Below, in pieces: positions 43,385 through 52,928 of a stretch of DNA of 64,000 nucleotides. This stretch comes from CAWIUB01 sp963839175 (GTDB lineage: Bacteria; Actinomycetota; Actinomycetes; Mycobacteriales; Jatrophihabitantaceae). Each line of letters starts with the position of its first letter. The first letter of the stretch is position 1. The DNA is taken from contig CAWIUB010000048.1 in NCBI GenBank assembly GCA_963839175.1, forward strand, positions 7,749-71,748, given 5' to 3'. The notes below the pieces were generated by a model. That model did not search any database. It was not told the DNA's origin and saw nothing but the letters and a program-made list of their open reading frames with translations. Made by a program: the position numbers and the translations under genes.

Positions 43385-44524
43385 TCACCGCAGACGGCTT
43401 CCCGCGATGACCATACGTTGTACCTCGGAGGTTCCTTCATAAATCTCCGTGATCTTGGCGTCACGATAAGCTCTCTCCACTGGATAGCTCTCCATATAGC
43501 CGGCTCCCCCGTGGATCTGGATCGCCTTGCCCGCCACCCGCGTGGCAGTCTCCGAGGCGAATAGCTTCGCCATCGCCCCTTCCGCGGAATAGGGGCGGCC
43601 GTTGTCGTGGCATGATGCGGCACGATAGACCAAGAGGCGCGCGGCTTCGATGTCTGTAACCATATCCGCGATCATCCACTGAATAGCCTGCAGACTCGCG
43701 AGCGGCTTGCCGAACTGGAAACGTTCCTTCGAGTACGCAATAGACGCATCAAGCGCCCCCTGGGCTATGCCCAGCGCCTGCGCACTGATCCCGATTCGCC
43801 CGCCATCGAGCGTCTGCATGGCCACTTTGAACCCGTTGCCCTCCCCGCCGAGAAGCGCATCCTTGTGAACGCGGCAGTCAGCGAAGTAGAGGGGTGGCGT
43901 GCTGGATGCGCGAATCCCCAACTTCCGCTCCCCCTCACCGACGGTGAACCCAGGGGCGCCCCTTTCGACGACGAAGGCGCTGATCCCTCTTGCCCCCTTG
44001 GTCGGATCGGTCTTCGCCGTGACGATGAACACATCCGCGTACCCGCCGTTGGTGATGAAGATCTTCGATCCATTGAGGACGTACTCGTCGCCGCTCAGCA
44101 CTGCCGTGGCGGTGCCCGCAGCAGCATCCGTTCCCGCGCCGGGCTCGGTCAGAGCGAAGGCCGACAAGCGACGGCCGGTGATCAGATCAGGAAGGTACCG
44201 GTCCTTCTGAGCCTGGGTGCCGAACGCGTAGACCGGCCACGTGCCAAGGGAGGTATGAACCGACACTATGAGGGAGGTGGTCGCACATACTCTCGCCAGC
44301 TCCTCAAGCGCGATGACGTAGCTCACGTGGTCCGCTCCCGCACCACCCAGCTCCTCGGGATAAGGGATACCCATGAGGTTCAGGTCGGCCATCTTCGGAA
44401 GCAGCTCTGCGGGGAAGCGGTGCTCACGGTCGATCTCAGCCGCGATCGGCGCCACCTCGGCTGCGGCGAACTCCCTTACCATGCCTCGGATCAGCTCTTG
44501 CTCATCAGTGAGGTCGAAGTTCAT
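43385..44524 (-). CDS. Acyl-CoA dehydrogenase
   Basis: FAD-dependent dehydrogenase of 379 residues that introduces the alpha-beta double bond of an acyl-CoA. Landmarks are NFDLTDEQELIRGMVREFAA at the start, FALTEPGAGTDAAAGTATAV near 128 (signature 1), YVLNGSKIFITNGGYADVF near 152, and QIHGGAGYMESYPVERAYRD near 340 (signature 2). The catalytic-base region EIYEGTSEVQRMVIAGSRLR closes the protein. It resembles short-chain or butyryl-CoA-type enzymes. Located directly upstream of fixABCX, it is the likely electron donor to, or partner of, FixAB. ATG at 44524 has AAGGTG upstream. Confidence 0.93.
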   Translation of the reverse strand: MNFDLTDEQELIRGMVREFAAAEVAPIAAEIDREHRFPAELLPKMADLNLMGIPYPEELGGAGADHVSYVIALEELARVCATTSLIVSVHTSLGTWPVYAFGTQAQKDRYLPDLITGRRLSAFALTEPGAGTDAAAGTATAVLSGDEYVLNGSKIFITNGGYADVFIVTAKTDPTKGARGISAFVVERGAPGFTVGEGERKLGIRASSTPPLYFADCRVHKDALLGGEGNGFKVAMQTLDGGRIGISAQALGIAQGALDASIAYSKERFQFGKPLASLQAIQWMIADMVTDIEAARLLVYRAASCHDNGRPYSAEGAMAKLFASETATRVAGKAIQIHGGAGYMESYPVERAYRDAKITEIYEGTSEVQRMVIAGSRLR

Positions 44525-45089
44525 GGTGGGGGCACCTTCCCTAATGTCGGCCGTCAGGGTCTCGTTGAAATATCTGGCGTCCCCACGGCCAGATCGTCGG
44601 GTACTGCCTTGTAGCACAGCCATTCTTCGCCCACAAACTAGCCCACCTCCACGAGACCTTCGGTGGTGCTCCTAGTTAGTTGCGACGTTCGAGGCGTGGG
44701 CCGACGAATGTCTCGAGGACGACTTTCGATCGGGGATCCGGCTTCTCCCGTGCGATGTCGGAGTTCATCACGCTAGCGTGTTTCAGGTGGTTTCTACCAG
44801 TAGGCTGTCGGGAATCGGTCGCCGAAGCTCGGCGACCGCCGACACCAGCAGTCTAGATCCGTCATCGCGCCCCCGGGGAACCCGTCGCGGTGGGTGCCAT
44901 CGTGGCAGAAACGTTGTGGCCTTCTCCGTGCCAGACCGACACGACGACGTGAAAGGCCACCGCCACGTTCGGCACCGAGCGGCTCGCCGCCGGGCCTGGC
45001 AGCACGCCGAAGACCGGCAGACTGACGGGCGAGGCAGCGACACCCGCCGGTCCCGGCAACGGCTGCGCCGCCCTTGCCGCGCGTGAAGA
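44525..45089. other. Intergenic stretch upstream of the acyl-CoA dehydrogenase
   Basis: It contains the presumed promoter of the acyl-CoA dehydrogenase and no recognised gene. From about 44900 the plus strand may hold further decayed parts of the hydrolase remnant that follows. Confidence 0.4.
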
Positions 45090-45564
45090 CCCCACCAATC
45101 GCGAACAAGCTGCGGACCATCATCATCCCCGACCAGTTGGACCAGCTCCACAGCGCGCTGCCCACCGACGGACCCGTCAACGGCGTCGACACCGCAACGC
45201 GTTCACCGACGACTACTTCGCCCAGCCGCGGGCCAGATCCCGCCCAGTTCGGGCGGCCGACCCAGGACGACGGCTCCCCTGACGACCCGCTGCTGTCCGA
45301 CCGGTCCTGGGCGATCAGCACCTATGGCCTCGACGTCGCGGCACTCGGCGCGGCGCCGACACGCGTCTTGATCGCCGTCGGTGAGGAGTCCCTGGGCACC
45401 TTCACCGGACGCACAGCGGTAGCCACCGCCGAACTGCTCCGTCAGCAGGCCACCGTGTTCCCCGAGCCACCACGGCGGCTTGCTCGGTGGCGAGTTCGGA
45501 TACCCGGGCCAAACCCGAAGCCTTGGCCCGCAGACTGCGCGACGTCCTCGACGACCACACCTGA
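45090..45564 (+). pseudogene. Alpha/beta-hydrolase C-terminal remnant
   Basis: Three frames join to TRVLIAVGEESLGTFTGRTA, VATAELLRQQATVFP, then SHHGGLLGGEFGYPG and KPEALARRLRDVLDDHT with a stop. This is the end of a hydrolase in which SHHGG supplies the catalytic His. At least two frameshifts separate the parts and the N-terminal catalytic Ser region is not recognisable. Confidence 0.65.
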
Positions 45565-45590
45565 TACCGGGCACGGGACCACGATCGCTA

Positions 45591-46157
45591 TCAAGCGCGG
45601 ACGAAGTGCGCCTCGACGGTGCCGCGTGCCATCTTCGATGCCATGCCCAGTGGGCTCCATGTCATGTCGAACAGGGTCCGGTCGACGACGATCTGCGCGA
45701 CCAGGGTGACCCCGGGATCGGATACATCGTGGAGTTCCGCGTTGAACTGGATGGGTGCGACATGTCCGGCCGCGTCGAGGGTCCCTTCGCAGACCAACCT
45801 CGTGCGACCGGCTGGCTTGGCGGCGGTAACCGTCACGACCGCGTACGGGTGGCGGTCAGCGTCGAAGAAGTCGGCCGAGCGGAGATGCCGGTCGCGCCTG
45901 CTGTTCTTGGTGCCCAGCGAGGCGGCGTCCATGGTCAGCCGGCCGGTTACCATCCCATCCGCGCCGACCGTGCCCTCACCGGTGATCTGGGCGAAGGAGC
46001 CGTGCACGGTGATCGCCCCCCAGAAGTGTTTGACGTGGAACTGGACTCGCGACCGCGCTGGGTCGAGTACCCAGCGGCCGGTTGCGGTTCCGCCCGCGAG
46101 GAGGGCTGCGACGTCGACCTGCCCCGAAGACTGCTGTTCATCGCCGTTGGTGCTCAC
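45591..46157 (-). CDS. YceI-family lipid-binding protein
   Basis: YceI protein of 188 residues: GRWVLDPARSRVQFHVKHFW near 27, GAITVHGSFAQITGEGTV near 47, RRDRHLRSADFFDADRHPYA near 87 and LVAQIVVDRTLFDMTWSPLG near 152. These lipocalin-like proteins bind polyisoprenoid or fatty ligands. No signal peptide is evident, so it is probably cytosolic. GTG at 46157 has AGGAG upstream. It differs from the other YceI-like protein (37214-37678), which belongs to another subtype. Confidence 0.88.
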   Translation of the reverse strand: MSTNGDEQQSSGQVDVAALLAGGTATGRWVLDPARSRVQFHVKHFWGAITVHGSFAQITGEGTVGADGMVTGRLTMDAASLGTKNSRRDRHLRSADFFDADRHPYAVVTVTAAKPAGRTRLVCEGTLDAAGHVAPIQFNAELHDVSDPGVTLVAQIVVDRTLFDMTWSPLGMASKMARGTVEAHFVRA

Positions 46158-46573
46158 TGCGACTCCTGTTCCGGCGGCGCATCAAATCGTCCACCATGAC
46201 ACGATGTGTTGCCTCGTGCACTCCCGATATCACGGGCAATATCTGCTCCACCTCGGCCGGAGTTCTTCTCCCCGTCGACACATCCCATTCAGGGCAGCGG
46301 ATCAGGCAGATCACCCGCGACGCCGAGGCTACCGCGCGCCACCGGTCACGTTGCTTCACGCAGACCGGCGGGCCGCTGCCGGCCATCAATAATCGTGGGC
46401 TTCTCCAACGTTCCCAACGGATTCTGCACCGGTCGGATCAAGACAGCGCAACGAAAGTGCGGATGACGCCGACCATTGGTGGGTGGCACGCACGCCGTCG
46501 CCGGCCAGCAAGTCCGGCCTTATCAGCGTTGGCGAATCAACGCCCGGACCCGAGTGCGTTCGGCTGTTAATCA
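46158..46573. other. Intergenic stretch with one weak reading frame
   Basis: A minus-strand frame from 46389 to 46138 (83 codons) overlaps the YceI start but resembles nothing I know. The stretch is otherwise empty up to the IS1380 left end. Confidence 0.35.
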
Positions 46574-48303
46574 GACCCGATTCCACGAATAGTCGGGTGA
46601 TCGTCGGCGTGTGAGATGCAGAAAGTGCCTGCTCTGCAAGGAGAATCGAGGTTGCTAAGGCCTTGGATTCGCCGGGCAGGGAGGCACCTTCTTGGTTGCC
46701 AGGATACGTGATGGGAAGCGGCGGGCAAAGCGGGTGCGGGTCGGCGCGCCGGATCCGTCGTTGACGCCGATGGCGGGCCTGACGGTTGTGGACGAGTTGG
46801 TGGACCGGCTCGGCGTGGTCGCCGAGATTTGACGCCGCGGTGGGGCCGATCAAGGTGCGGGCGCGGGGTCACGGCCTGGGCGGTGTACTGGTCGGGATGG
46901 CGGCCGCGCAGCTGGCCGGGCAGGAGTTCCTGGTCGGTCTGGACCGGGTTCGGGCCGATGTCGCGGGGCAGGCGTTGTCGCCGGTGCCGGGGCTGGCGAC
47001 CGGTACGGCGTGTGGGCTGGCACGGCGCGTCAGCCCGGCCCAGTGGGCCGCGGTCGAGGTCGGGCTGGCCGCGGTGCAGCAGCGGATGCTGGACCTGCTG
47101 CCCGCGGCGCGCCGGTCGGTCTTGTGTGAGGCGGTGACGATCGATATTGATGCCACCGACGTGGAGGTCTACGGGCGTAAGAAACGCGGTGTGGCCTACA
47201 ACTACGCCGGGCAGCGCTGCGGGCGTCCGGACGTGGCCAGTTGGGCGCAGGCCGAGACCGTGCTGGCCGCGGACCTGCTCGCTGGCGATCAGGACCCGCG
47301 TTCGAGCGTGGTCGCCCTGCTTCATCGGGCGCTGGGCGCGCTACCGGCCCCGGCGCGGGCCGGGGCCGTCGCGGTGCGCGTCGATGCCGGCTACTTCGCC
47401 GGGGACCTGGCCCGCGCCGCGGCCGCCGAGGACGTCCGGTTCGCCATCGGCGCCCAACGCATCGCCCCGCTGTGGCGGCTGCTGGACGGCATCGACGAGC
47501 ACGCCTGGACCGACGCGATCGACATGGAAGGCGCCCAGGTCACGGTGGCCGACTACAAACCCGCCGACTGGCCGGCCGGTACCCGGCTGCTGATCCGCCG
47601 GGTCCGCCTCGCCCCGGAGCAGGTCTCGGCCGATGCGCGTTCGCGCCGCCGGCGGACCCTGCACCCGGACCAGCGGGCACTGCCGATCGCCGAACTGGCC
47701 GAACTGGACGAGATCTACGGCTACTCGTTCATCCTGACCGACCTGGACGTGTCCACGCCCGAGCGGGCCGTCAGCGTCGAGCACTGGTACCGGCACCGCA
47801 CCAGCGTGGAGAACATCTTCCGCGACGGTAAGCACGGCGCGGCGCTATGTCATTTGCCCTCCGGGCACCCCGAGATCAACCGTGCCTGGATGTGGGCCGC
47901 GCTGCTCGCGGTCAGCATCGCCGGCTGGCTGCACCAGCTCACCGGCACCCCGCTGCCCGACGGCACGCTGGCCGGACACGGGGTCCGCGACGGCAAAGCC
48001 ATCATCGCCACCCTGCGGTGGCGGCTGATCCACATCCCGGCCCGGCTGATCCGCCACGCCGGACAAGTCACCCTTCGACCACCACCGGCCCACCGCGACC
48101 TGCTCGCCGAGGTCCTCGCCCGAGTGCGCGCGCTGCCCACCCCAGCCTGACCATCCCGGCCGCGCCGGCCCCGACACCTCCGCAGACCCGCCACCCGAAG
48201 CGACACTCGGGCCATCGACGTACCCAAGAACCCGGCGCACACCACTTCAAGATCGACATCTGATCAGGAGATCAACATCGCGGCTTACTCGTGGAATCGG
48301 GTC
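46574..48303. mobile_element. IS1380-family insertion sequence
   Basis: Inverted ends GACCCGATTCCACGAATAG (46574) and GACCCGATTCCACGAGTAA (reverse strand from 48303) match at 17 of 19 bases. A single transposase frame set lies inside. The flanking four bases (ATCA and AGTT) do not form a target duplication, which suggests an old or rearranged insertion. Confidence 0.85.
46692..48150 (+). pseudogene. IS1380-family transposase with a frameshift
   Basis: The N-terminal frame gives VARIRDGKRRAKRVRVGAPD to TVVDELVDRLGVVAE. The rest, in a second frame, gives FDAAVGPIKVRARGHGLGGV, TIDIDATDVEVYGRKKRGVA (first Asp) and VEHWYRHRTSVENIFRDGKH (final Glu). At 46826-46834 the sequence GAGATTTGAC carries one extra A relative to GAG-TTT-GAC and creates an immediate TGA. 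The copy is probably inactive unless ribosomes slip there. Confidence 0.85.
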
Positions 48304-48352
48304 AGTTCAACCCTCAGGCGGCAAGACCGCTGCGCAAGTCGTCGCTCGACAA

Positions 48353-48607
48353 TTAGTGCCGTTCCGCTGGGACATGGGACTCCGCCCCAGCAAATCTTGG
48401 GAAGCAGGGCGTCGCGGGGTGAACTCGGTTGGGCCGTGCCGGGTTAACCACCAGGCAGCAAGTGACGCCTTCCGCGTCGGCAGGCGAGGCGTGCTCGTCC
48501 TCGAGGCCATCGGTGCACGACCCTGGAGGGCATCCCGGTAGGTGCACCCTATCCGCCGTTACCTCCAGCGATCCGAACGGTGTCCGGTCGGCTGCGGTGA
48601 GGTTCAT
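48353..48607 (-). CDS. Unrecognised ORF coupled to the O-methyltransferase
   Basis: An 84-residue frame whose ATG overlaps the stop of the O-methyltransferase (ATGA). It begins MNLTAADRTPFGSLEVTADR and later becomes Cys/Pro-rich. The coupling suggests a real downstream gene once existed. The lack of homology past the first about 25 residues and the nearby IS1380 end suggest it has been cut. Confidence 0.35.
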   Translation of the reverse strand: MNLTAADRTPFGSLEVTADRVHLPGCPPGSCTDGLEDEHASPADAEGVTCCLVVNPARPNRVHPATPCFPRFAGAESHVPAERH

Positions 48608-49644
48608 GATTTCCCGACGTTGACCGGCGAAGCGACGATGACGCTTTGCGGGCCGGCGAGCGGGTGGTGCGATTCGAAACGCCAGCCGGTCTCCCCCAGC
48701 CACGCGCGCGCCTCGGCGACGCTGTAGACGTCGCCGTCACGCATGTGCACCGCGAACTCGCCGGCCATCAACGCTGCATGAACCGGCTCGGTATGGGTGG
48801 GGTCGGTCCAGAAGTCGGCCAGCAGCAGGCGGGCATTGGCCGGGGCGACCGCCCGAATGCGGCGCAGCAGGTCGCGGTTGGTTTCCGGCGAGAAGTAGTG
48901 CACGAGGTTTGCCATGAGGAACGTGTCGTATCCGACTGGCAGCGCGTCGGCGAGCACGTCGGCTGCGAGTACGTCGATCCGATCGGCCAGACCGGCATCC
49001 GCGACGCGCCCGCTCGCCATGGCCGCGACGGCAGGTAGGTCGAGCACGGTGGCCCGGACATCCGCGTGCCGTTGCGCGGCGGCGATCGACCAGGACCCTG
49101 TTCCGCCTCCGATGTCGAGCATGCGCCGCCCGGTGAGCTCGATGATCTCGGGCAGCGTTTGGGAGGGACCGGCGAGAATGGCTTCGATGCCGGCCGAGGC
49201 GATGGCCTGTCCTTCGGCGTCCAGGTCGAAGATCTGCTGCGGCGGCCCGCTGGCCAGCGCCTCGGCCAGCGCCGTCCACGCGGGATAGCTGATCCGGTCC
49301 CAGAACTTCAGGAACGGGCGCAGATCAGCCGGACCGCTGCCGGCGAGGAACGTGGCAGTTACCGGGGTGTTGCGGTAGAGGTCACCGTCGCGCTCGAGCA
49401 GGCCGAGTGCGACCATCGCGTCGGCGCCGATCCGGGCCGCGCGGTGCGGCAGTCCAGTTCGCGCGGCCAGCGCGGGCAGGGCCGCCGGTGAGTCGGCGAG
49501 GGCCTCGAACAGGCCGAGTTCGTTCGCCGCGAACAGATGCTTGGCTGCCATGAACCCTGACGCAATCGTCATGATCGGTGCGGGCGAGATGGCGTCGCTC
49601 GGCCCAACGGTCGGCTCGCGTTCGGTCGTTGTTGTGATGGTCAT
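48604..49644 (-). CDS. Family 2 O-methyltransferase
   Basis: SAM-dependent small-molecule O-methyltransferase of 346 residues, of the type found with polyketide and phenazine pathways. It has an N-terminal dimerisation winged helix (MAAKHLFAANELGLFEALAD, AARTGLPHRAARIGADAMVA) and the SAM loop GRRMLDIGGGTGSWSIAAAQ near 175. LANLVHYFSPETNRDLLRRI lies near 250 with the catalytic-type His, and AEARAWLGETGWRF near 320. ATG at 49644 has GGGAG upstream. Divergent from a LuxR regulator, with an IS1182 element now between them. Confidence 0.9.
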   Translation of the reverse strand: MTITTTTEREPTVGPSDAISPAPIMTIASGFMAAKHLFAANELGLFEALADSPAALPALAARTGLPHRAARIGADAMVALGLLERDGDLYRNTPVTATFLAGSGPADLRPFLKFWDRISYPAWTALAEALASGPPQQIFDLDAEGQAIASAGIEAILAGPSQTLPEIIELTGRRMLDIGGGTGSWSIAAAQRHADVRATVLDLPAVAAMASGRVADAGLADRIDVLAADVLADALPVGYDTFLMANLVHYFSPETNRDLLRRIRAVAPANARLLLADFWTDPTHTEPVHAALMAGEFAVHMRDGDVYSVAEARAWLGETGWRFESHHPLAGPQSVIVASPVNVGKS

Positions 49645-49776
49645 GAGGTGCTCCCGTCGTTGGTGTACGACGAGCCTCGGACCGACCGGCCGTGCGGGCG
49701 ATCCCACGATGCTGGGTAGTTCTTCGCGCAGTACCCCAGGATTCTGGGACTGACTGCGCGCCAGCGGGCCACCTAG

Positions 49777-51790
49777 GTGGCTGGTGTTTTTCGTCGCGTG
49801 GCGGTGCCGCGTCTTGTTGATCATCTCTGGGAGCATGTGCCTATGCCGCAGGGACGTGGTTGCCGGGGTGAGTCGTGACGTTGGGGCTGGCGCCGAGGCA
49901 GGCTGATTTGTTCCGGTCCACGGCCGGGTTCTGTGACGGCCGGGTCGGACCGGAGTCGATCTACGGGCTGCTGCACCGGGAGTGTCACCGGCTGTTCCCC
50001 GATGAGATGTTCGCCGACCTGTTCACCGATGTGGGCCGACGCAGCGTGCCGCCTCAGATCGTGGCGGTGGTGATGGTGTTGCAACGCATCGAGGGCTGCA
50101 GCGACCGGGAGGCGGCCGACCGGTTCTGCTTCGACGCGCGGTGGAAGTACGCGGCGGGCGGGCTGGATTTCGACTACCCGGGGTTCGTGCACACAGTGCT
50201 GGTGGACATGCGCGCCCGGCTGGCCGCCTCGGCCGCGCCGGACCGGATCTTCGACATGGTGCTCGAGGTGGCCAAGGCGGCCGGGCTGGTGGGCCGGCGG
50301 CGGGTGCTGGACTCCACAGCGTTGTATGACGCGGTCGCCACGATGGACACCGTCACCCTGGTCCGCTCGGCGATCCGGGGGTTGCTCAAAGCCGCAGACA
50401 GCGAGCTGGCCGGCGAGCTCCGGGCGGTGCTGGGGCGTGATGACGACTACGTCGCTGCGGGCAAGCCGGTGTGTGACTACGACGACCCGGACGCGCGGGC
50501 CGAGCTGGTCGACGCGCTGGCCCGCGACGGCATGGCGCTGCTGGCGGTGCTGGACGGCAGAGAACTCACCGACGCGGTGGCCCAGGCCGCGGCGTTGCTG
50601 GCCACCGTGCTCGGCCAAGACCTCGACCGCGACGAGGCCGGGGTGTTCCGGATCGCCCGGCGGGTCGCCAAAGACCGGGTGATCTCCACCGTGGATCCCG
50701 AGACCCGGCACGGGCACAAGACCGCGGCGCGCGGTTTCGACGGCTACAAGGGGCATGTCGGCATCGACCCCGACACCGAGATCATCACCGCCACCACGGT
50801 GAGCGCCGGTAACGCCGGGGACGCCAGCGTCGCCGAAGACCTCATCGCAGACCTGCTCGACGAGCACGACACCGACCACGACACCGACACCGGCGAGGCC
50901 ACCGACACCGGCACCGGCACCGATGGGGTTGCTGACGAGGTCGTCGAGGCATCCGATACCGCCGGCGAGGCCGCGCCGGGCAGCGACTCTGGGCAGGCCG
51001 GTGATGCCGGTAGCGACGCCGGCTCGGATCAGGCCAGTGTCTACGGCGATAACGCCTACGGCACTGGACAGTTCCACGACCGGCTGGACCAAGCCGGGAT
51101 CGAGTCCAAGTGCAAGACCCAGCAGCCGGTCGCCGCGGGCGGGTTGTTCAGCAAGGACCGCTTCGACATCGACCTCGAACAGGACAGCGTGACCTGTCCC
51201 GCCGGGAACACCGCGCCGATCCGCCGCGGTGCCGACGGGGCCGGCACCGCCAGCTTCGGCCAGGCCTGCACCGGCTGCCCGCTGCGCGAGCAGTGCACCA
51301 AGGCCGCTGGCGGGCGCAGCATCGGCATCGGCCCGTATGAGCAGCAACTCGCCCACGCACGGCACCGGCAGCGTGACCCGGACTGGGTCGCCGACTACCG
51401 CGCCACCCGACCCAAAGTGGAACGCAAGATCGGGCACCTGATGCGCCGCCACCACGGCGGCAGGCGCGCCCGGGTCCGCGGACAGACCAAGGTCGCCGCC
51501 GACTTCGCCCTGCTCGCCGCCGCCGTCAACCTCGCACGCCTGGCCGCGCTCGCCGTGGCCGGCACGCCGAACCAAGGATGGGCCACAGCGGCCGGATAGG
51601 CCGATCCAGGCAGCACAACGCCGTACCCGGCAGCCACAAGCGGCCGCCACCACCTCACCGCCACCGCAAATCGCTCACAGCAGCACCGATCGCAGGTCGC
51701 GCTCAACTCGACCCAGGCGCCGCGACACCGGCCCACCGGCACTCCGCCGTCAGCGGTCACCCCCTCAGACAGCCGTTCGACACCAGCCAC
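49777..51790. mobile_element. IS1182-family insertion sequence, copy 2
   Basis: Terminal inverted repeats GTGGCTGGTGT (49777) and ACACCAGCCAC (ending 51790) are perfect over 11 bases. They are flanked by CTAG at 49773-49776 and 51791-51794. The transposase is only distantly similar to copy 1, so the shared CTAG target reflects family preference, not one recent burst. Confidence 0.9.
49875..51599 (+). CDS. IS1182-family transposase (copy 2) with acidic insert
   Basis: Intact transposase of 574 residues. It has SIYGLLHRECHRLFPDEMFA near 28, QRIEGCSDREAADRFCFDAR near 72 and RRVLDSTALYDAVATMDTVT near 145. The cysteine block VTCPAGNTAPIRRG with CTGCPLREQC lies near 440, and RPKVERKIGHLMRRHHGGRR near 515. 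Between about 330 and 385 it carries a low-complexity stretch of DTDHDTDTGEATDTGTGTDG type with repeated Asp/Thr/Glu/Gly. This is absent from copy 1 and lies just before SVYGDNAYGTGQF, the segment with the third acidic residue region. GTG start. Confidence 0.9.
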   Translation: MTLGLAPRQADLFRSTAGFCDGRVGPESIYGLLHRECHRLFPDEMFADLFTDVGRRSVPPQIVAVVMVLQRIEGCSDREAADRFCFDARWKYAAGGLDFDYPGFVHTVLVDMRARLAASAAPDRIFDMVLEVAKAAGLVGRRRVLDSTALYDAVATMDTVTLVRSAIRGLLKAADSELAGELRAVLGRDDDYVAAGKPVCDYDDPDARAELVDALARDGMALLAVLDGRELTDAVAQAAALLATVLGQDLDRDEAGVFRIARRVAKDRVISTVDPETRHGHKTAARGFDGYKGHVGIDPDTEIITATTVSAGNAGDASVAEDLIADLLDEHDTDHDTDTGEATDTGTGTDGVADEVVEASDTAGEAAPGSDSGQAGDAGSDAGSDQASVYGDNAYGTGQFHDRLDQAGIESKCKTQQPVAAGGLFSKDRFDIDLEQDSVTCPAGNTAPIRRGADGAGTASFGQACTGCPLREQCTKAAGGRSIGIGPYEQQLAHARHRQRDPDWVADYRATRPKVERKIGHLMRRHHGGRRARVRGQTKVAADFALLAAAVNLARLAALAVAGTPNQGWATAAG

Positions 51791-51803
51791 CTAGGATGAG
51801 CCG

Positions 51804-52928
51804 GTGGACGCCGACCGAGCGCGTCGCTTAGCAGCGCAGATCCGCGGCCTGGCTTCGGACGGCCTGGGCTGGGTCAGCTACGCCAGCGCTGTCGATGACG
51901 CGTTGCGCCGCGTTGTCAGGTTCGACCGCAGCTGCTGGCACAGCGTGGATCCCGGCACCGTCCTGTTCACCGGCAGCCTCAACCGAGACGTCGGCTGCTC
52001 CGGATCCTGGCTGGCCGAGCACGAATACGTCATCGAGGACGTCAACAAGTGGGCGTTCCTCGCCCATAGCGGGCGCTGTGCCGGAGCGACCAGCATCGCT
52101 ACCCACGGCGACCTCTCGCGCAGCGCCCGGCACCGCTCGCACACGGCGTACGGCATCGGCGACGAACTGCGCGCCGCCTTCGTCGCCGACGACGTCTACT
52201 GGGCCGCAGCCGGGTTTCTCCGCAATGAGGGCGAGCCGTGGTTCACCGAGGACGACGTCCGCCTGCTTGCCGAGTTGACCCGTGCCATCGCCACCGGAGC
52301 CCGGCGGACGCTGGTCATCAACCAAGTCGAGGACCTCGTGCCTGCCGTCGACGGCCCAGGCGTCGTCGTGTTCGACCCAGCGGGGCGACCGGAGTTCCTC
52401 TCCCCAGCCGCGGAACGCTGGATCGACGAACTCATCGAGGAACCGCGGCCAGCCGCACCAGGCGAGTCGAAGATCGTGCATGCCGTCGCCGCGCGCGCCC
52501 GCGCCGGCGCCGCGGACGCGGACCCACTGCAGCTGGCGGCCCGGTCGCGCGTCCGGACCCGCAGCGGTTCGTGGCTGTTGCTGTACGGCAGCCTCCTGTC
52601 CGGCGGGCACCCCGGACGCACAGCGGTCGTCATCCAACCCTCATCGGCGAGCGACGTGGCGCCGGTCGTGGCGCTCGCCTACGGCCTGTCCGCTCGAGAA
52701 TGCGCGGTAACGAGCCTGTGCATCGAAGGCCGCCCCACCAAGGACATCGCCGAGCGGCTGCACCTGTCGATCTACACCGTGCAGGACCACCTCAAGTCGA
52801 TCTTCGACAAGACCGGCGTGCGAAGTCGGGGCGAGCTCGTGGGGCAGGTCTTCCTCCAGCACTACCTGCCCAGATGGGAAGACCTCAGCCAGCCACCGGC
52901 AGGCTGGCATGGTTACGCCGAGCGCTGA
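51804..52928 (+). CDS. LuxR-family regulator
   Basis: Regulator of 374 residues. The N-terminal about 290 residues form a GAF/PAS-like sensor region (FDRSCWHSVDPGTVLFTGSL near 33, ADDVYWAAAGFLRNEGEPWF near 130). The C-terminal LuxR HTH is clear: YGLSARECAVTSLCIEGRPT near 293 and DIAERLHLSIYTVQDHLKSI near 315. GTG at 51804 lies only ten bases from the IS1182 border, so its native promoter has been displaced by the element. It presumably controlled the divergent O-methyltransferase. Confidence 0.88.
   Translation: MDADRARRLAAQIRGLASDGLGWVSYASAVDDALRRVVRFDRSCWHSVDPGTVLFTGSLNRDVGCSGSWLAEHEYVIEDVNKWAFLAHSGRCAGATSIATHGDLSRSARHRSHTAYGIGDELRAAFVADDVYWAAAGFLRNEGEPWFTEDDVRLLAELTRAIATGARRTLVINQVEDLVPAVDGPGVVVFDPAGRPEFLSPAAERWIDELIEEPRPAAPGESKIVHAVAARARAGAADADPLQLAARSRVRTRSGSWLLLYGSLLSGGHPGRTAVVIQPSSASDVAPVVALAYGLSARECAVTSLCIEGRPTKDIAERLHLSIYTVQDHLKSIFDKTGVRSRGELVGQVFLQHYLPRWEDLSQPPAGWHGYAER

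Noticed and set aside
49821..51653. A 610-codon open frame antisense to the second IS1182 transposase
   Set aside because: Same reason: GC-skew shadow of a clear transposase.
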